Shown piece by piece: positions 43,471 through 52,686 of a stretch of 64,000 nucleotides of DNA. A program made the translations under genes and the position numbers. Within the stretch, counting starts at the first letter, position 1. Every line of letters begins with the position of its first letter. This stretch comes from Acidimicrobiales bacterium. GTDB lineage: Bacteria > Actinomycetota > Acidimicrobiia > Acidimicrobiales > SZUA-35. Where the stretch lies: the NCBI GenBank assembly GCA_028285495.1, contig JANQPB010000026.1, positions 188,001 through 252,000 on the forward strand. Direction: 5' to 3'. The notes beneath the pieces are model-generated. The model was not told the DNA's origin and did not search any database. It saw only the letters and a list, made by a program, of their open reading frames with translations.

Positions 43471-44490
43471 ATGACGTCCGAGACGTTCGACGCCGAGGCC
43501 AAGGAGCGGGAGCTGCGGGCCGAGTCCGAGTCGTGGGACACCTCCGCCCCGGGTCCGGCCCGGCCGGACGACGTCCCCGTCGTCGATGTGGGGCCGTGGT
43601 TCCGCTCCGGTGCCGCCGCTGACCTCGAGGTGGCGGCCGGCGACCTCCGAGCGGCCTGCCAGCGGGTCGGCTTCCACCAGCTGGTCGGTCACGGCCTCGA
43701 CCGGGCGGAGCGGGCGGCGATCCTCGACGTCACCAGACGGTTCCACGACCTCGACGAGACGACCAAGCTGTCGATCGCCATGGACCGCCCCGAGCACCCG
43801 GTCGGCGGCGTCGGCTACCTGCCCTACGGGAACCGCAAGCTCCCGACCCGCTCGGCCGGCAACCGAAACGCCGCGTTCCTGCTCAAGTCCGGGGCCGGGG
43901 TCCGTATCGACGACAACCAGTGGTTGCCCGAGGCGGCGCTCCCGGGCTTCCGGACCGCGGTCGAACGCTACGCCCGGTTCGTCACCGACCTGGCCAGGCG
44001 GCTGTTGCCGGTCTACGCCGTCGCCCTCGAGCTCGACCCCGACTTCTTCGAGCCCGCCTTCGGCGACCCGTTCTGGCGGCTCCGCCTGACCCACTACCCG
44101 CCGAGCGACGACGGCCGGGGCGACGGCGAGGGGTTCGGGATCGCCCCCCACGTCGACACGACGTTCTTCACGCTGCTCCTCACCGACGGGCCCGGCCTGG
44201 TGATCCAACAACGCCAGCGCGACGAGTGGATCACGGTGCCGGCCCTCGACGACGCCTACGTGGTCAACAGCGGCGAACTACTGCGGCAGTGGTCGAACGA
44301 CCGCTTCCTCAGCACCAGGCACTTCGCCGACAACCCCGCCACCGGCGACCGCTACTCGGTTCCCTACTTCTTCAACGCCACCGCCGACCACGTCATGGCG
44401 GTCTTCCCGTCGTGTCAGGGCCCGGACGACCCGCCCCGCTACCCGCCCTTCTCCTATCTGCAGTCGCAGGGGGTCGTCCAGGGCGAGTGA
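43471..44490 (+). CDS. Isopenicillin N synthase-like Fe(II)/2OG oxygenase
   Basis: A 339-aa non-haem iron oxygenase with the DIOX_N/2OG-FeII_Oxy layout. Iron ligands are H227-x-D229 in APHVDTTFFTLL and H284 in STRHFADNP, and the 2OG-binding R294-x-S is in GDRYSVPYFF. The N-terminal DIOX_N region starts VPVVDVGPWF. Family members range from antibiotic synthases to hormone hydroxylases; no biosynthetic cluster is around it. It converges with livM 29 bp downstream. Confidence 0.85.
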   Translation: MTSETFDAEAKERELRAESESWDTSAPGPARPDDVPVVDVGPWFRSGAAADLEVAAGDLRAACQRVGFHQLVGHGLDRAERAAILDVTRRFHDLDETTKLSIAMDRPEHPVGGVGYLPYGNRKLPTRSAGNRNAAFLLKSGAGVRIDDNQWLPEAALPGFRTAVERYARFVTDLARRLLPVYAVALELDPDFFEPAFGDPFWRLRLTHYPPSDDGRGDGEGFGIAPHVDTTFFTLLLTDGPGLVIQQRQRDEWITVPALDDAYVVNSGELLRQWSNDRFLSTRHFADNPATGDRYSVPYFFNATADHVMAVFPSCQGPDDPPRYPPFSYLQSQGVVQGE

Positions 44491-44519
44491 TCGCCGAGCG
44501 CCGATGGCGGCGGGCACCG

Positions 44520-45692
44520 TCAGTCGGCCACGACGGCGCCGGCCGGTGGGCGTCGATCCCGACCGAGCCGTCCGGTCACCGACCACCGCTCGACGAGGGG
44601 CCCGACCCCTCGGCCCCGGAGGGCGACGATCGCCGCCAGGAGCACCACGGCGTAGACCAGGTCGACGTAGCCGGCCAGGCCGACCGCCCGGAGCGCCCGC
44701 GGCAACAGGACCAACCACAACCCCCCGGCCACCGCCCCGGCGAGACGGTCGGCGCCGAGCACCAGCACGACGGCGAACAGCTGGATCGACAGCTGGAAGG
44801 GGAAGTCCGGCCCGTAGACGAACGGCGTCTGCACCACGAGCAACGCCCCGCCGGCGCCGGCCAACCCGGCCGACAGGGCGAAGGCGATCAGCCGGACCCG
44901 GGCGACCGGCACGCCGAAAGCCGCCGCGGCCTGTGCGTCGTCGCGTGCGGCCCGAAGGCTTCGCCCGAAGCGACCACCGAGCGCAACCCGCAGGGCGACG
45001 TAGGCGACCGTGGTCACCGCAACGGCCAGCCCGTAGGCCCACACGCCGTCGTCGGTCTCGTCGAGCCCGGTCCAGACCGGCGGCACCACCCGGTCGTACG
45101 GCCGACCGAGCGGGCCGACGAACTTCTGGAACAGCAGCGGGAACGAGACGGCGACGGCCAGCGTCAGGAGCACGAGTCCGATCCGGCTGAGCCGGAGCCC
45201 TGGCAGACCGATGGCGACACCGGCGACGGCCAGCACGACGGCCGTGACGGGAACGGCGAGCTCGCCCCGGAGCCCGAGATCGGCGATCAGCTCACCGGCG
45301 GTCCAGGCGCCGAGTCCCAGCAGCGCCCCCTGCCCGAGCGAGAGGAGACCGCCGTGACCGAGCAGGACCTGCAGGCCCATGATGGCGACGGCCAGCGCCA
45401 GGCTGCGGGTCAGCCACGAGAGCTGGATCGGATCGGCGACGGTCGGGGCGACGACGGCGGCGACGGCCAGCGCCAGCCAGGCCCCGAGATGGGCGGCGGG
45501 CCGGAGCTCGCGCTGGTGGGCGGGCTTGCGATCGCGGCCGGTCCGCCGCCGGTCGACCACCGGTGAGTCGGCCAGCCAGTCGCCGAGCCCGGGCAGGCCC
45601 CGGGGCTCGCCGTCCCGATCGAGGCCACCGGGACCGCCGAGGTCGAGGTCGACCCTGCCGTCCGGCGGTCCGCCGGTCCAGGGGTCGCTCAT
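44520..45692 (-). CDS. livM: Branched-chain amino acid ABC transporter permease LivM-like
   Basis: A 390-aa inner-membrane permease with about ten hydrophobic segments and a long polar N-terminus of roughly 70 residues. Family blocks are GHGGLLSLGQGALLGLGAWTAG, LPGLRLSRIGLVLLTLA, and the ABC-contact loop GRFGRSLRAARDDAQAAAAFGV. The ATG overlaps the stop of livH by 4 bp (ATGA), so the two are translationally coupled. No LivG/LivF ATPase or LivK binding protein follows. It converges with an oxygenase gene. Confidence 0.85.
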   Translation of the reverse strand: MSDPWTGGPPDGRVDLDLGGPGGLDRDGEPRGLPGLGDWLADSPVVDRRRTGRDRKPAHQRELRPAAHLGAWLALAVAAVVAPTVADPIQLSWLTRSLALAVAIMGLQVLLGHGGLLSLGQGALLGLGAWTAGELIADLGLRGELAVPVTAVVLAVAGVAIGLPGLRLSRIGLVLLTLAVAVSFPLLFQKFVGPLGRPYDRVVPPVWTGLDETDDGVWAYGLAVAVTTVAYVALRVALGGRFGRSLRAARDDAQAAAAFGVPVARVRLIAFALSAGLAGAGGALLVVQTPFVYGPDFPFQLSIQLFAVVLVLGADRLAGAVAGGLWLVLLPRALRAVGLAGYVDLVYAVVLLAAIVALRGRGVGPLVERWSVTGRLGRDRRPPAGAVVAD

Positions 45693-46627
45693 GACGAGGC
45701 GGCCGGACGTCGGTCTGGGGCCAGGCCCTGGGGCCGGACCAGCAGGATCACGACCATCACCCCGAGGGCCCAGACGACGGCGAGGTTCGACGACATGACG
45801 TCGATGTAGCCGATCAGCAACGACTCGCCGATCCCGAGCGCGAGGCCGGCAAGCAGCGCCGCACCGGGTCGCGGCAGACCCCCGACAACCGCCGCGGCCA
45901 GGGCCAGCACCAGGATCCGGATCATCATGTTCGACGACACGCCGATCAGGCCGCCGACCAGGCCGCCAGCGACGGCCCCGATCGCCGCCGCCGACCCCCA
46001 GGCGGCGCTGACCACCCGCCCGACCCGGATGCCGGCCAGCTCGGCCGACGCCGGGTTCGACGACACGGCCCGGAAGGCCAGCCCGAGCTTGGTCGTCCGC
46101 TGGATCAGCGCCAGGAGCCCGACCAGGCCGATCATGGTGGCGACGATGCCGATGGTCTCCCACCGGAGCCGGGCCCCACCGATCAGGAACCGGTCGTCCG
46201 ACCCGGAGGGGAACGGCGAGTCGATGCGGAACGTCGAGCCCCACAGCTCACGGGCCAGCACGTTGAGGGCGAGGAAGACGGCGAGGGTGACCCCGAGCAC
46301 CTGGACGAGGTCGGCCCGGTCGACCGGCCGGATGGCGAACCGCTCGACCGCCATGCCGAGCGGCGCCGTCAGTACCGCGGCGAGGGCGATGGCGACGGCA
46401 ATGGGCAGCGGCGCCCCGAGCCAGCCGGCGATCCCGCTCCCGAAGAGGCCGGGGATCGGAGGCGCAGCGAGCAGGGCTGCGATGTGGGCGCCGAACATGG
46501 CCAGCTCGCCCTGGGCCAGGTTGAGCACGCCCGAGCCGCGGTAGACCATCGACAGGGCGACGGCGAGCGAGGCGTAGATGGCTCCGTTGGCCAGGCCGTC
46601 GAAGCATCGCTGCAGGAAGAGCTCCAC
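45689..46627 (-). CDS. livH: Branched-chain amino acid ABC transporter permease LivH-like
   Basis: A 312-aa permease beginning at the GTG before ELFLQRCFDGLANGAIYASLAVALSMVYR. Typical LivH blocks are VLNLAQGELAMFGAHIAAL, the ABC-contact loop TKLGLAFRAVSSNPASAELAGI, and GVSSNMMIRILVLALAAAVVGGL. About eight TM segments are seen. It overlaps livM by 4 bp. The divergent neighbour is an MFS carrier. The substrate is not certain; Liv-type permeases also carry amides and aromatic acids. Confidence 0.85.
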   Translation of the reverse strand: MELFLQRCFDGLANGAIYASLAVALSMVYRGSGVLNLAQGELAMFGAHIAALLAAPPIPGLFGSGIAGWLGAPLPIAVAIALAAVLTAPLGMAVERFAIRPVDRADLVQVLGVTLAVFLALNVLARELWGSTFRIDSPFPSGSDDRFLIGGARLRWETIGIVATMIGLVGLLALIQRTTKLGLAFRAVSSNPASAELAGIRVGRVVSAAWGSAAAIGAVAGGLVGGLIGVSSNMMIRILVLALAAAVVGGLPRPGAALLAGLALGIGESLLIGYIDVMSSNLAVVWALGVMVVILLVRPQGLAPDRRPAASS

Positions 46628-46730
46628 CGCCGAGCATTCTGCCACTGCGCCCGGGGTGTCCGTAACCTGGCCCGGCCGGCCCGGACGGTCGCCTCTGGCC
46701 CGGTCGACGATCGCCATGGCAGCATGCGGT

Positions 46731-47945
46731 GTGATCGACTCTCCCCGGGCCTGGACCGTGGCCGTCGCCGCAGCGGTGGTCAACGGCGTCGCGTTCGGCA
46801 CCGTCTACACGTTCGGCACGTTCTTCGAAGCGATGGCCGACGAGTTCGGGGCCGGGCGCGGACCGACCGCGATCGTCTTCGCCGTGACCCTGTTCCTCTT
46901 CTTCGGCACCGGTGCCGGGTCCGGCTTCCTCGCCGACCGCTACGGCCCACGTCCGTTGGTGTGGATCGGCGGGATGCTGTTCACCGGCGGCCTGGTGGCC
47001 ACGAGCCAGGTCGACCAGCTCTGGCACGGCTACCTGACCTACGGCATCGGGGCCGGGTTCGGCGGCGGGCTGTTCGTGTCGCCACTGTTCGCCGCCGTCG
47101 CCGGCTGGTTCGACCGCTACCGGGCCCTGGGCCAGGGGGTGGCCGCCACCGGGAACGGGCTCGGCACGCTGATCCTGTTGCCGGTGGCCAACCGCCTGAT
47201 CGAGCTCGACGGCTGGCGATCCGCCTACGTGACCCTGGCCGTGATCTGCGGGACGACGTTCCTCGTCGGCGGCCTGTTCCTCGCACGACCGCCCGTGGCC
47301 CCGCAGCCGGCCGCGGGGCGGCACCTGCGGGCGGTGATGGCGACCACGTCGTTCCGTCGGCTGACCATCGGCGGTGCCCTGGCGTCGGCGGCGCAGGCCT
47401 CGGCGTTCGCGTTCACCGTGATCTTCGCCACCGATGCCGGCGTGTCGTCGGCCCGGGCCGCACTCCTCGTCGGCTGCATCGGCGCGGCGAGCGTGATCGG
47501 GCGCCTGGCCCTGACCGGCCTGAGCGATCGAACCGGACCGGTTCGCATGTTGCAGCTCTGCTTCCTCTTCCAGCCGGTCGCCTTCACCGTGCTGCTGCTC
47601 GCCGGCGGCAACTACCCGCTGCTCCTGCTCTACGCCGCCGTGCTCGGGGTCGCCTACGGCGGCTTCGTCGCCCTCATCGGCCAGGTTGCGGCCCACCTGT
47701 TCGGGGTCCGCGGTCTGGCCGCCGTGCTCGGCTGGGTCTACCTGGGCGCGGCCGTCGGCAGCCTCCTGTACCCACCCCTGGTCGGCTTCCTGGCCGACGC
47801 CGGGGGCACGGGCTCATCGCTGCCGAAGCTGGCCATCGCCGGCGTGGCCGCCGTCGGCGCGGTGTACCTGTTGCGCCTCGAGCCGGATCCGGTCGAGCTG
47901 CCGCTCGGGGCCCCGGCCGTCGAGGGTGCGGCCGGGGCCCGCTGA
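46731..47945 (+). CDS. MFS transporter, OFA/monocarboxylate-like
   Basis: A 404-aa carrier (an ATG 15 bp upstream is an alternative start). Twelve hydrophobic segments are present. Motifs include GFLADRYGPRPLVWIGGMLFTGGLV after TM2 (the MFS G-x-x-x-D-R-x-G-R/P motif), YGIGAGFGGGLFVSPLFAAVAGWF, GLSDRTGPVRML between the halves, and VLGWVYLGAAVGSLLYPPLVG. This is the style of oxalate/formate and monocarboxylate carriers. It is divergent from livH and converges with the sigma-factor gene. Confidence 0.85.
   Translation: MIDSPRAWTVAVAAAVVNGVAFGTVYTFGTFFEAMADEFGAGRGPTAIVFAVTLFLFFGTGAGSGFLADRYGPRPLVWIGGMLFTGGLVATSQVDQLWHGYLTYGIGAGFGGGLFVSPLFAAVAGWFDRYRALGQGVAATGNGLGTLILLPVANRLIELDGWRSAYVTLAVICGTTFLVGGLFLARPPVAPQPAAGRHLRAVMATTSFRRLTIGGALASAAQASAFAFTVIFATDAGVSSARAALLVGCIGAASVIGRLALTGLSDRTGPVRMLQLCFLFQPVAFTVLLLAGGNYPLLLLYAAVLGVAYGGFVALIGQVAAHLFGVRGLAAVLGWVYLGAAVGSLLYPPLVGFLADAGGTGSSLPKLAIAGVAAVGAVYLLRLEPDPVELPLGAPAVEGAAGAR
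47908..47940. terminator. Hairpin terminator at the end of the MFS gene
   Basis: GGGCCCCGGCCG (47908-47919) pairs perfectly with CGGCCGGGGCCC (47929-47940), 9-nt loop. It overlaps the last codons of the MFS gene and could also stop transcripts of the convergent sigma gene. Confidence 0.5.
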
Positions 47946-47956
47946 GCGCCCCCCGT

Positions 47957-49633
47957 TCACTGTCCGATCGGCGGCCCGCCCGGCCCGGGGTCACCGGTGG
48001 TCCGGCCCGGGGCGGTGGTCGTCGTCGATGGCTCGGTCGTGGTCGGACGCGTCGCTCCGGTCGTCGAGGCGGTGCTCGGCGCGGTCGTCGTGGTCGTGGC
48101 GGTCGTCGACGGGGACGAGGCCACGGTCGTCGTCGTGGCCGCCGTCGTCGCCGGCCGGGTGGTCGTGGTCGCTGCGCTCGACGTCGGTCTGGCGGTCGTC
48201 CCGGTCGTGCTGGCCCGCGCGGTGGCCGACGACGCCGTGGTTCCAACCACCGTCGTGGTCGTCCATCGGCGCCGGGTGGTGGTCGTGGCCGCCGGACGGG
48301 ATGTCGTGGCTCGCCCGGTTGGCGGGGGCCCGGTAGTGGCGCTCGTCGACGGCCGGTCGGTCGCGGTCGTCGAGGCGATCGTCGTCGACGTCTCGTCGAG
48401 CGCCGACGTCGTCGGGTCGACGGCCGTTGTCGGTGCTGGTGCCTCCCCGGGCGGGGCCGGGCCCGGGGAGGCACCAGCAGCCGGATCGCCGGGCGGGGCG
48501 TCCCCGACCGGGTCCGGCTCGGACGTCGACGGCGCCTCGCGTGAGGCCGTTGGCGCCGTCGAGCGGATGTGCGGCCGGAACGGCTCGGCCGCCGAGCGGC
48601 CGGCGGTCCCCGGCTCGTCGAGATCGTCGATGACCGGAGCGGCCGGCGCCACCTCGCGCCGCCCGTCGTCGCTGGCCGCCGGCTCAGGATCGAGCTGGAG
48701 CAGCAGGGGCAGCGTGAGGGCCAGCGTCAGGGGCAGGATCGACAGCGGTGAGCCGAGGGGTCGCCCGGCCCGGCCGGCCAGGATCCGCTCACGGACCGTC
48801 GGCACCGGCGGTGGCGACGGGACCGGGGCGCTCACCGGTTCGACCGAGGGCGCCAGCATCGGTCCGGACGGGCCCGCCGTCGCGCCACCATCGGGAACGG
48901 GACCAGAACCGGATCCGGCCGGCGGCCGCCGCAGCCGCTCGGCCGGATCCGTATCTCTGGGCTCCCGCGGGCCAGACTCGCCCGCCTCGCTGCTGTCGTC
49001 GATCGTGCCCGCCTCGCCGCCGGCCTCGGGGTCGAGCAGCGAGACCCAGGCCGGCACCCGGCCCTGGAGCCGGCTGACGTGCTCCTGGCACTTGCGGCGG
49101 CCGCGGAGGGCGATCTGGCGGATGGCGTTCGGCTCCTTCTCGAGGAGTCGGCCGATCTCGCCGTACGAGTAGTCGAAGTGGTACCGGAGCACGAGCGTCC
49201 AGAACTCGTCCGACGAGACGATGTCGCGGAGCGTGTCGAGGAAGTCGTGCCAGTCGGCGCTGGCCGATGCCTCGATCGGTGAGAGGTCGGGGGTCCACTG
49301 CTGCTCTTCCCGAGCCCGCCTGCGGGTCTCCCGCTCGAGCAGGTTGGCCACCTTGTTGCCGACGACGCGACGGACGTAGGCGGCGGGGAACTCCGGCCGC
49401 TCGTGGTCGACGATGCGTCTGGCCACGCCGACCAGGGCCTCCTGGGCCGCCTCCTCGAACAACGGATGACCGGCACCGAGCCGGCGACGGGCCTCGGTCC
49501 GCACGTAGCGATCGACCTCCTGCAGGAGGTCGCCCTGGGCCCGCGGGCTTCCGGTGGCCAGGTAGTGGTCCCAGCGGACAGCGAGCGACGCGCTACGGGG
49601 CGAGCGTCTGATGTCGTTGTCGTGCGGCTTCAT
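47957..49633 (-). CDS. ECF-like sigma factor with transmembrane helix and Thr-rich tail
   Basis: A 558-aa protein. Residues about 20-105 resemble sigma region 2 (LFEEAAQEALVGVARRIVD, FPAAYVRRVVGNKVANLLE) and 130-190 region 4 (DEFWTLVLRYHFDYSYGEIGRLL, EPNAIRQIALRGRRKCQEHV), an HTH with the usual two-helix pattern. A 100-residue Pro/Gly-rich linker leads to one TM helix at about 295-315 (SPLSILPLTLALTLPLLLQL). The remaining 240 residues are Thr/Ala/Pro-rich and would be outside the membrane. There is no zinc-finger anti-sigma domain and no anti-sigma gene next door. This suggests a membrane-tethered sigma factor released or controlled by an external signal. Confidence 0.7.
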   Translation of the reverse strand: MKPHDNDIRRSPRSASLAVRWDHYLATGSPRAQGDLLQEVDRYVRTEARRRLGAGHPLFEEAAQEALVGVARRIVDHERPEFPAAYVRRVVGNKVANLLERETRRRAREEQQWTPDLSPIEASASADWHDFLDTLRDIVSSDEFWTLVLRYHFDYSYGEIGRLLEKEPNAIRQIALRGRRKCQEHVSRLQGRVPAWVSLLDPEAGGEAGTIDDSSEAGESGPREPRDTDPAERLRRPPAGSGSGPVPDGGATAGPSGPMLAPSVEPVSAPVPSPPPVPTVRERILAGRAGRPLGSPLSILPLTLALTLPLLLQLDPEPAASDDGRREVAPAAPVIDDLDEPGTAGRSAAEPFRPHIRSTAPTASREAPSTSEPDPVGDAPPGDPAAGASPGPAPPGEAPAPTTAVDPTTSALDETSTTIASTTATDRPSTSATTGPPPTGRATTSRPAATTTTRRRWTTTTVVGTTASSATARASTTGTTARPTSSAATTTTRPATTAATTTTVASSPSTTATTTTTAPSTASTTGATRPTTTEPSTTTTAPGRTTGDPGPGGPPIGQ

Positions 49634-49720
49634 ACACCTGCGTTGTCCGAGCTCAACCCGCCGGTGTTACAGGAACCGCCGATTTCTTTTCCTTGCTCCC
49701 GTTGTAGCCGAACGCGAGCG

Positions 49721-49758
49721 ACGGGTGGGGGTCGGGCCAACGCCCGACCCCCACCCGT
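49721..49758 (-). terminator. Strong hairpin terminator of pckG
   Basis: A perfect 17-bp stem (49721-49737 with 49742-49758) around a CAAC loop, 43 bp past the pckG stop. GCGAG and CTCGC on the flanks extend it. No U-tract follows on either strand. Confidence 0.7.
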
Positions 49759-49801
49759 CTCGTCTCGCTCGATGGTGCCCGGCCCGCGCCGGGCGGTGAT
49801 C

Positions 49802-51652
49802 TCAGGTCGGGTCCGGGTTCATCTCCCAGTGATCGGGCGACCGCCACAGCGCCCCGGCCACGAGCGACCGGATGGCCGACATCTCGGCCGGGAGCCGGGT
49901 ATGGAGCCGCATGAACAGCTCCTCGATCTGGATCAGCTCGGCGTCCCAATCGGACTGGTCGATCGACAGGCAGTCGTGGAAGTCCTGCTCGGAGAAGTCC
50001 TCCAGGCCCTTCCAGTTGAGGTCCTGGTAGCGGGGCATCCAGCCGAGGGGGCTCTCGACCCCGACCGCACGGCCGTTGGCCCGCTCGACGATCCACTGCA
50101 GGATCCGCATGTTCTCACCGAAGCCGGGCCAGACGAACTTGCCCTCTGCGTCACGGCGGAACCAATTGACCTCGAAGATCCGGGGCGGGTTGTGGATGTT
50201 GCGGCCGAACGACAGCCAGTGGTTGATGTAGTCACCCATGTGGTAGCCGGCGAAGGGCAGCATGGCGAAGGGGTCACGGCGGACCACGCCCTGCTGGCCG
50301 AAGGCGGCGGCGGTGGTCTCCGAGCCCATCGTGGCGGCCATGAACACGCCGTAGGCCCAGTTGAAGCTCTGGACGATCAGCGGGATCGTGCCCGAGCGGC
50401 GGCCGCCGAAGACGAACGCCTTGATCGGCACGCCCTTCGGGTCGTCCCACTCGGGGTCGAGGGCCGGGTTCTGGGCCGCCGGTGCGGTGAAGCGGGCGTT
50501 CGGGTGTGACGCCTTGGCATCGGAGTCCGGCGTCCAGTCATTGCCCTGCCAGTCGATGGCATGGGCCGGCGGCTTGCCGTCCATGCCCTCCCACCAGACG
50601 TCGCCCTCGTCGGTCAGGGCCACGTTGGTGAAGATCGTGTTGGCCTTGATCGACTCCATGGCCGCCGGGTTGGTCTCGTAGGACGTGCCGGGAGCAACGC
50701 CGAAGTAGCCGGCCTCGGGGTTGATGGCGTAGAGCTTCCCGTCGTCTGGCGAGGGCTTGATCCAGGCGATGTCGTCGCCGATCGTGGTCACCTTCCAGCC
50801 CTCGTCCTGGAACGAGGTCGGCGGCACCAGCATGGCGAAGTTGGTCTTGCCGCAGGCGCTGGGGAAGGCGGCGGCGACGAAGGTCTTCTCGCCGGACGGC
50901 TCGGTCACGCCCATGATCAGCATGTGCTCGGCCAGCCAGCCCTCGTCGCGGGCCATCGTCGAGGCGATGCGCAGGGCCAGGCACTTCTTGCCGAGGAGGG
51001 CGTTGCCGCCGTAGCCGCTGCCGTAGCTCCAGATCGCCCGCTCCTCGGGGTAGTGCACGATGTACTTGACGTCGGGGTTGCACGGCCAGGCGACGTCCTC
51101 CTCGCCGTCGGCCAGCGGCGCACCGACGGTGTGCATGCAGGGAACGAACTCGCCGTCGGTACCGAGCACCTCCAGCGCACCCCGGCCCATCCTGGTCATG
51201 ATCTTCATGTTGACGGCCACGTAGGCCGAGTCGGTGATCTCGACGCCCATCTGGGCGATGTCGGAGCCGAGCGGTCCCATGCTGAACGGGATGACGTACA
51301 TCCTGCGGCCGGCCATGCAGCCGTCGAAGAGCGGCCGCAGCGTCGCCTTCATCTCGTCCGGATCCATCCAGTTGTTGGTCGGCCCGGCGTCGTCGGCGGT
51401 GCGGGAGCAGATGTAGGTCCGGTCCTCGACCCGAGCCACGTCGCTCGGATCGGAACGGGCCAGGAAGCTGTTGGGCCGCAGCTCGTCATTGAGTCGGATG
51501 AAGGTGCCGGCGTCCACCAGTTCCTGGCACAGGCGGTCGTACTCCTCGTCGGAGCCGTCACACCAGTAGACGTCGGCGGGCGTACACAGCGCCACCATCT
51601 CCTCGACCCAGGTCTTCAGGCCGTCGTGCTCGACATAGTCAGGAACGTTCAT
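49802..51652 (-). CDS. pckG: Phosphoenolpyruvate carboxykinase (GTP)
   Basis: A 616-aa GTP-type PEP carboxykinase converting oxaloacetate and GTP to PEP, CO2 and GDP at the start of gluconeogenesis. The reactive-cysteine P-loop is FPSACGKTN (263-271, C267). Substrate and Mn blocks include RRMYVIPFSMGPLGS, SYGSGYGGNALLGKKCLALRIAS and VFGGRRSGTIPLIVQSFNW. Length is standard for the GTP class. A degenerate -10 (GAGACT) sits 6 nt before the ATG. A strong hairpin follows the gene. Confidence 0.97.
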   Translation of the reverse strand: MNVPDYVEHDGLKTWVEEMVALCTPADVYWCDGSDEEYDRLCQELVDAGTFIRLNDELRPNSFLARSDPSDVARVEDRTYICSRTADDAGPTNNWMDPDEMKATLRPLFDGCMAGRRMYVIPFSMGPLGSDIAQMGVEITDSAYVAVNMKIMTRMGRGALEVLGTDGEFVPCMHTVGAPLADGEEDVAWPCNPDVKYIVHYPEERAIWSYGSGYGGNALLGKKCLALRIASTMARDEGWLAEHMLIMGVTEPSGEKTFVAAAFPSACGKTNFAMLVPPTSFQDEGWKVTTIGDDIAWIKPSPDDGKLYAINPEAGYFGVAPGTSYETNPAAMESIKANTIFTNVALTDEGDVWWEGMDGKPPAHAIDWQGNDWTPDSDAKASHPNARFTAPAAQNPALDPEWDDPKGVPIKAFVFGGRRSGTIPLIVQSFNWAYGVFMAATMGSETTAAAFGQQGVVRRDPFAMLPFAGYHMGDYINHWLSFGRNIHNPPRIFEVNWFRRDAEGKFVWPGFGENMRILQWIVERANGRAVGVESPLGWMPRYQDLNWKGLEDFSEQDFHDCLSIDQSDWDAELIQIEELFMRLHTRLPAEMSAIRSLVAGALWRSPDHWEMNPDPT

Positions 51653-51887
51653 GGTCCCAGTCTCGATCGGGCGGGCCGATCGAACCAGGGACCACGGTCC
51701 CGACCTGCGGCCGGCCGGGGGCCGGACTCGGCCAGGTTCGGGTGTCCTGGTGTCAGGAAGCCGTCAGCCGAGCCGGTCGGTGAACCCCCTGGGCCGGAGG
51801 ACGACGGTCGACGACGTCGGTCGCTGACGGTTGCGGGGTGTCGCCGGTGGTCACCCGACTTCTCCGGAGGTGGCGTCGGAGCGATGC

Positions 51888-51893
51888 TAGGCT
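51888..51893 (+). promoter_or_regulatory. -10 box TAGGCT of pcm
   Basis: TAGGCT about 35 bp before the ATG at 51929; no good -35 is seen. Confidence 0.35.
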
Positions 51894-51928
51894 CGGATCC
51901 CAGCGCGGTCCGGGACCGAGGGGGTGCC

Positions 51929-52603
51929 ATGGACGTGGACGACGCCCGATCGGCGATGGTCTCGCACCTCCGGGCCGCCGGCGTGGTGCGCTCACCGGCG
52001 GTGGCCGCGGCGCTGGCCGCCGTCCCCCGCCATCGCTTCATCGAGGGGGCCGGCGCCGAGGCGGCCTACGCCGACAAGGCGGTCACGGTGAAGACGACGG
52101 ACGACGGTGTGCCGATCAGCTCGGTCTCCCAGCCGACGATGGTGGCCACGATGCTCGAGCTGTGCCGGCTGGCGCCCGGTCACCGGGTGCTGGAGATCGG
52201 GACGGGCTCGGGCTACAACGCCGCCCTGTTGGCGACCATCGTCGGCGTCGCCGGCCGGGATGGTGATGGCGGCGGGGTGGTGTCGGTCGAGTTGGACGCC
52301 GACCTGGCCGCCGGCGCCAGGAACCGCCTGCACCAGCTCGGCGTCGTCGGCGTCCGGGTGGTGACCGGCGACGGCGCCGCCGGTCACGCCCCCGGCGCGC
52401 CGTACGACCGGGTGATCGTCACCGCCGGCGCCCACGCCATCGCCGCCGCCTGGGACGACCAGCTGCGGGTCGGCGGGCGGCTGGTCGTCCCCATCGTCGA
52501 TGCCGAGGGGATCGGGGTGGTCCGCTGCCTGGTCAAGGGACCGACCGACTTCGAGGAGCTCACCCGGGTCCCGTGTGGGTTCCTGACGATGCGCACGGCC
52601 TGA
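51929..52603 (+). CDS. pcm: Protein-L-isoaspartate O-methyltransferase
   Basis: A 224-aa SAM-dependent repair methyltransferase acting on isoaspartyl residues of aged proteins. Motifs: AAVPRHRFIEG, the SAM loop VLEIGTGSGYNAALLA (G-x-G-S-G), VSVELDADLA with its acidic ribose contact, and GAPYDRVIVTAGAHAI; the substrate-binding segment VPISSVSQPTMVATMLELC matches the family. GAGGGGG precedes the ATG. It is divergent from pckG. Confidence 0.9.
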   Translation: MDVDDARSAMVSHLRAAGVVRSPAVAAALAAVPRHRFIEGAGAEAAYADKAVTVKTTDDGVPISSVSQPTMVATMLELCRLAPGHRVLEIGTGSGYNAALLATIVGVAGRDGDGGGVVSVELDADLAAGARNRLHQLGVVGVRVVTGDGAAGHAPGAPYDRVIVTAGAHAIAAAWDDQLRVGGRLVVPIVDAEGIGVVRCLVKGPTDFEELTRVPCGFLTMRTA

Positions 52604-52686
52604 GCCGGCGCCGGAGCGCCAGGCGCCCGACGGTTCGACGATTCGACGGTCGACATAGTCTGATCATCGATATATGCTGGCTGACG

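Noticed and set aside
48000..48420. Repetitive GTCGTGGTC-like tracts resembling tandem repeats or CRISPR
   Set aside because: They are Thr-codon repeats of the sigma-factor tail; period is irregular and spacers are absent.
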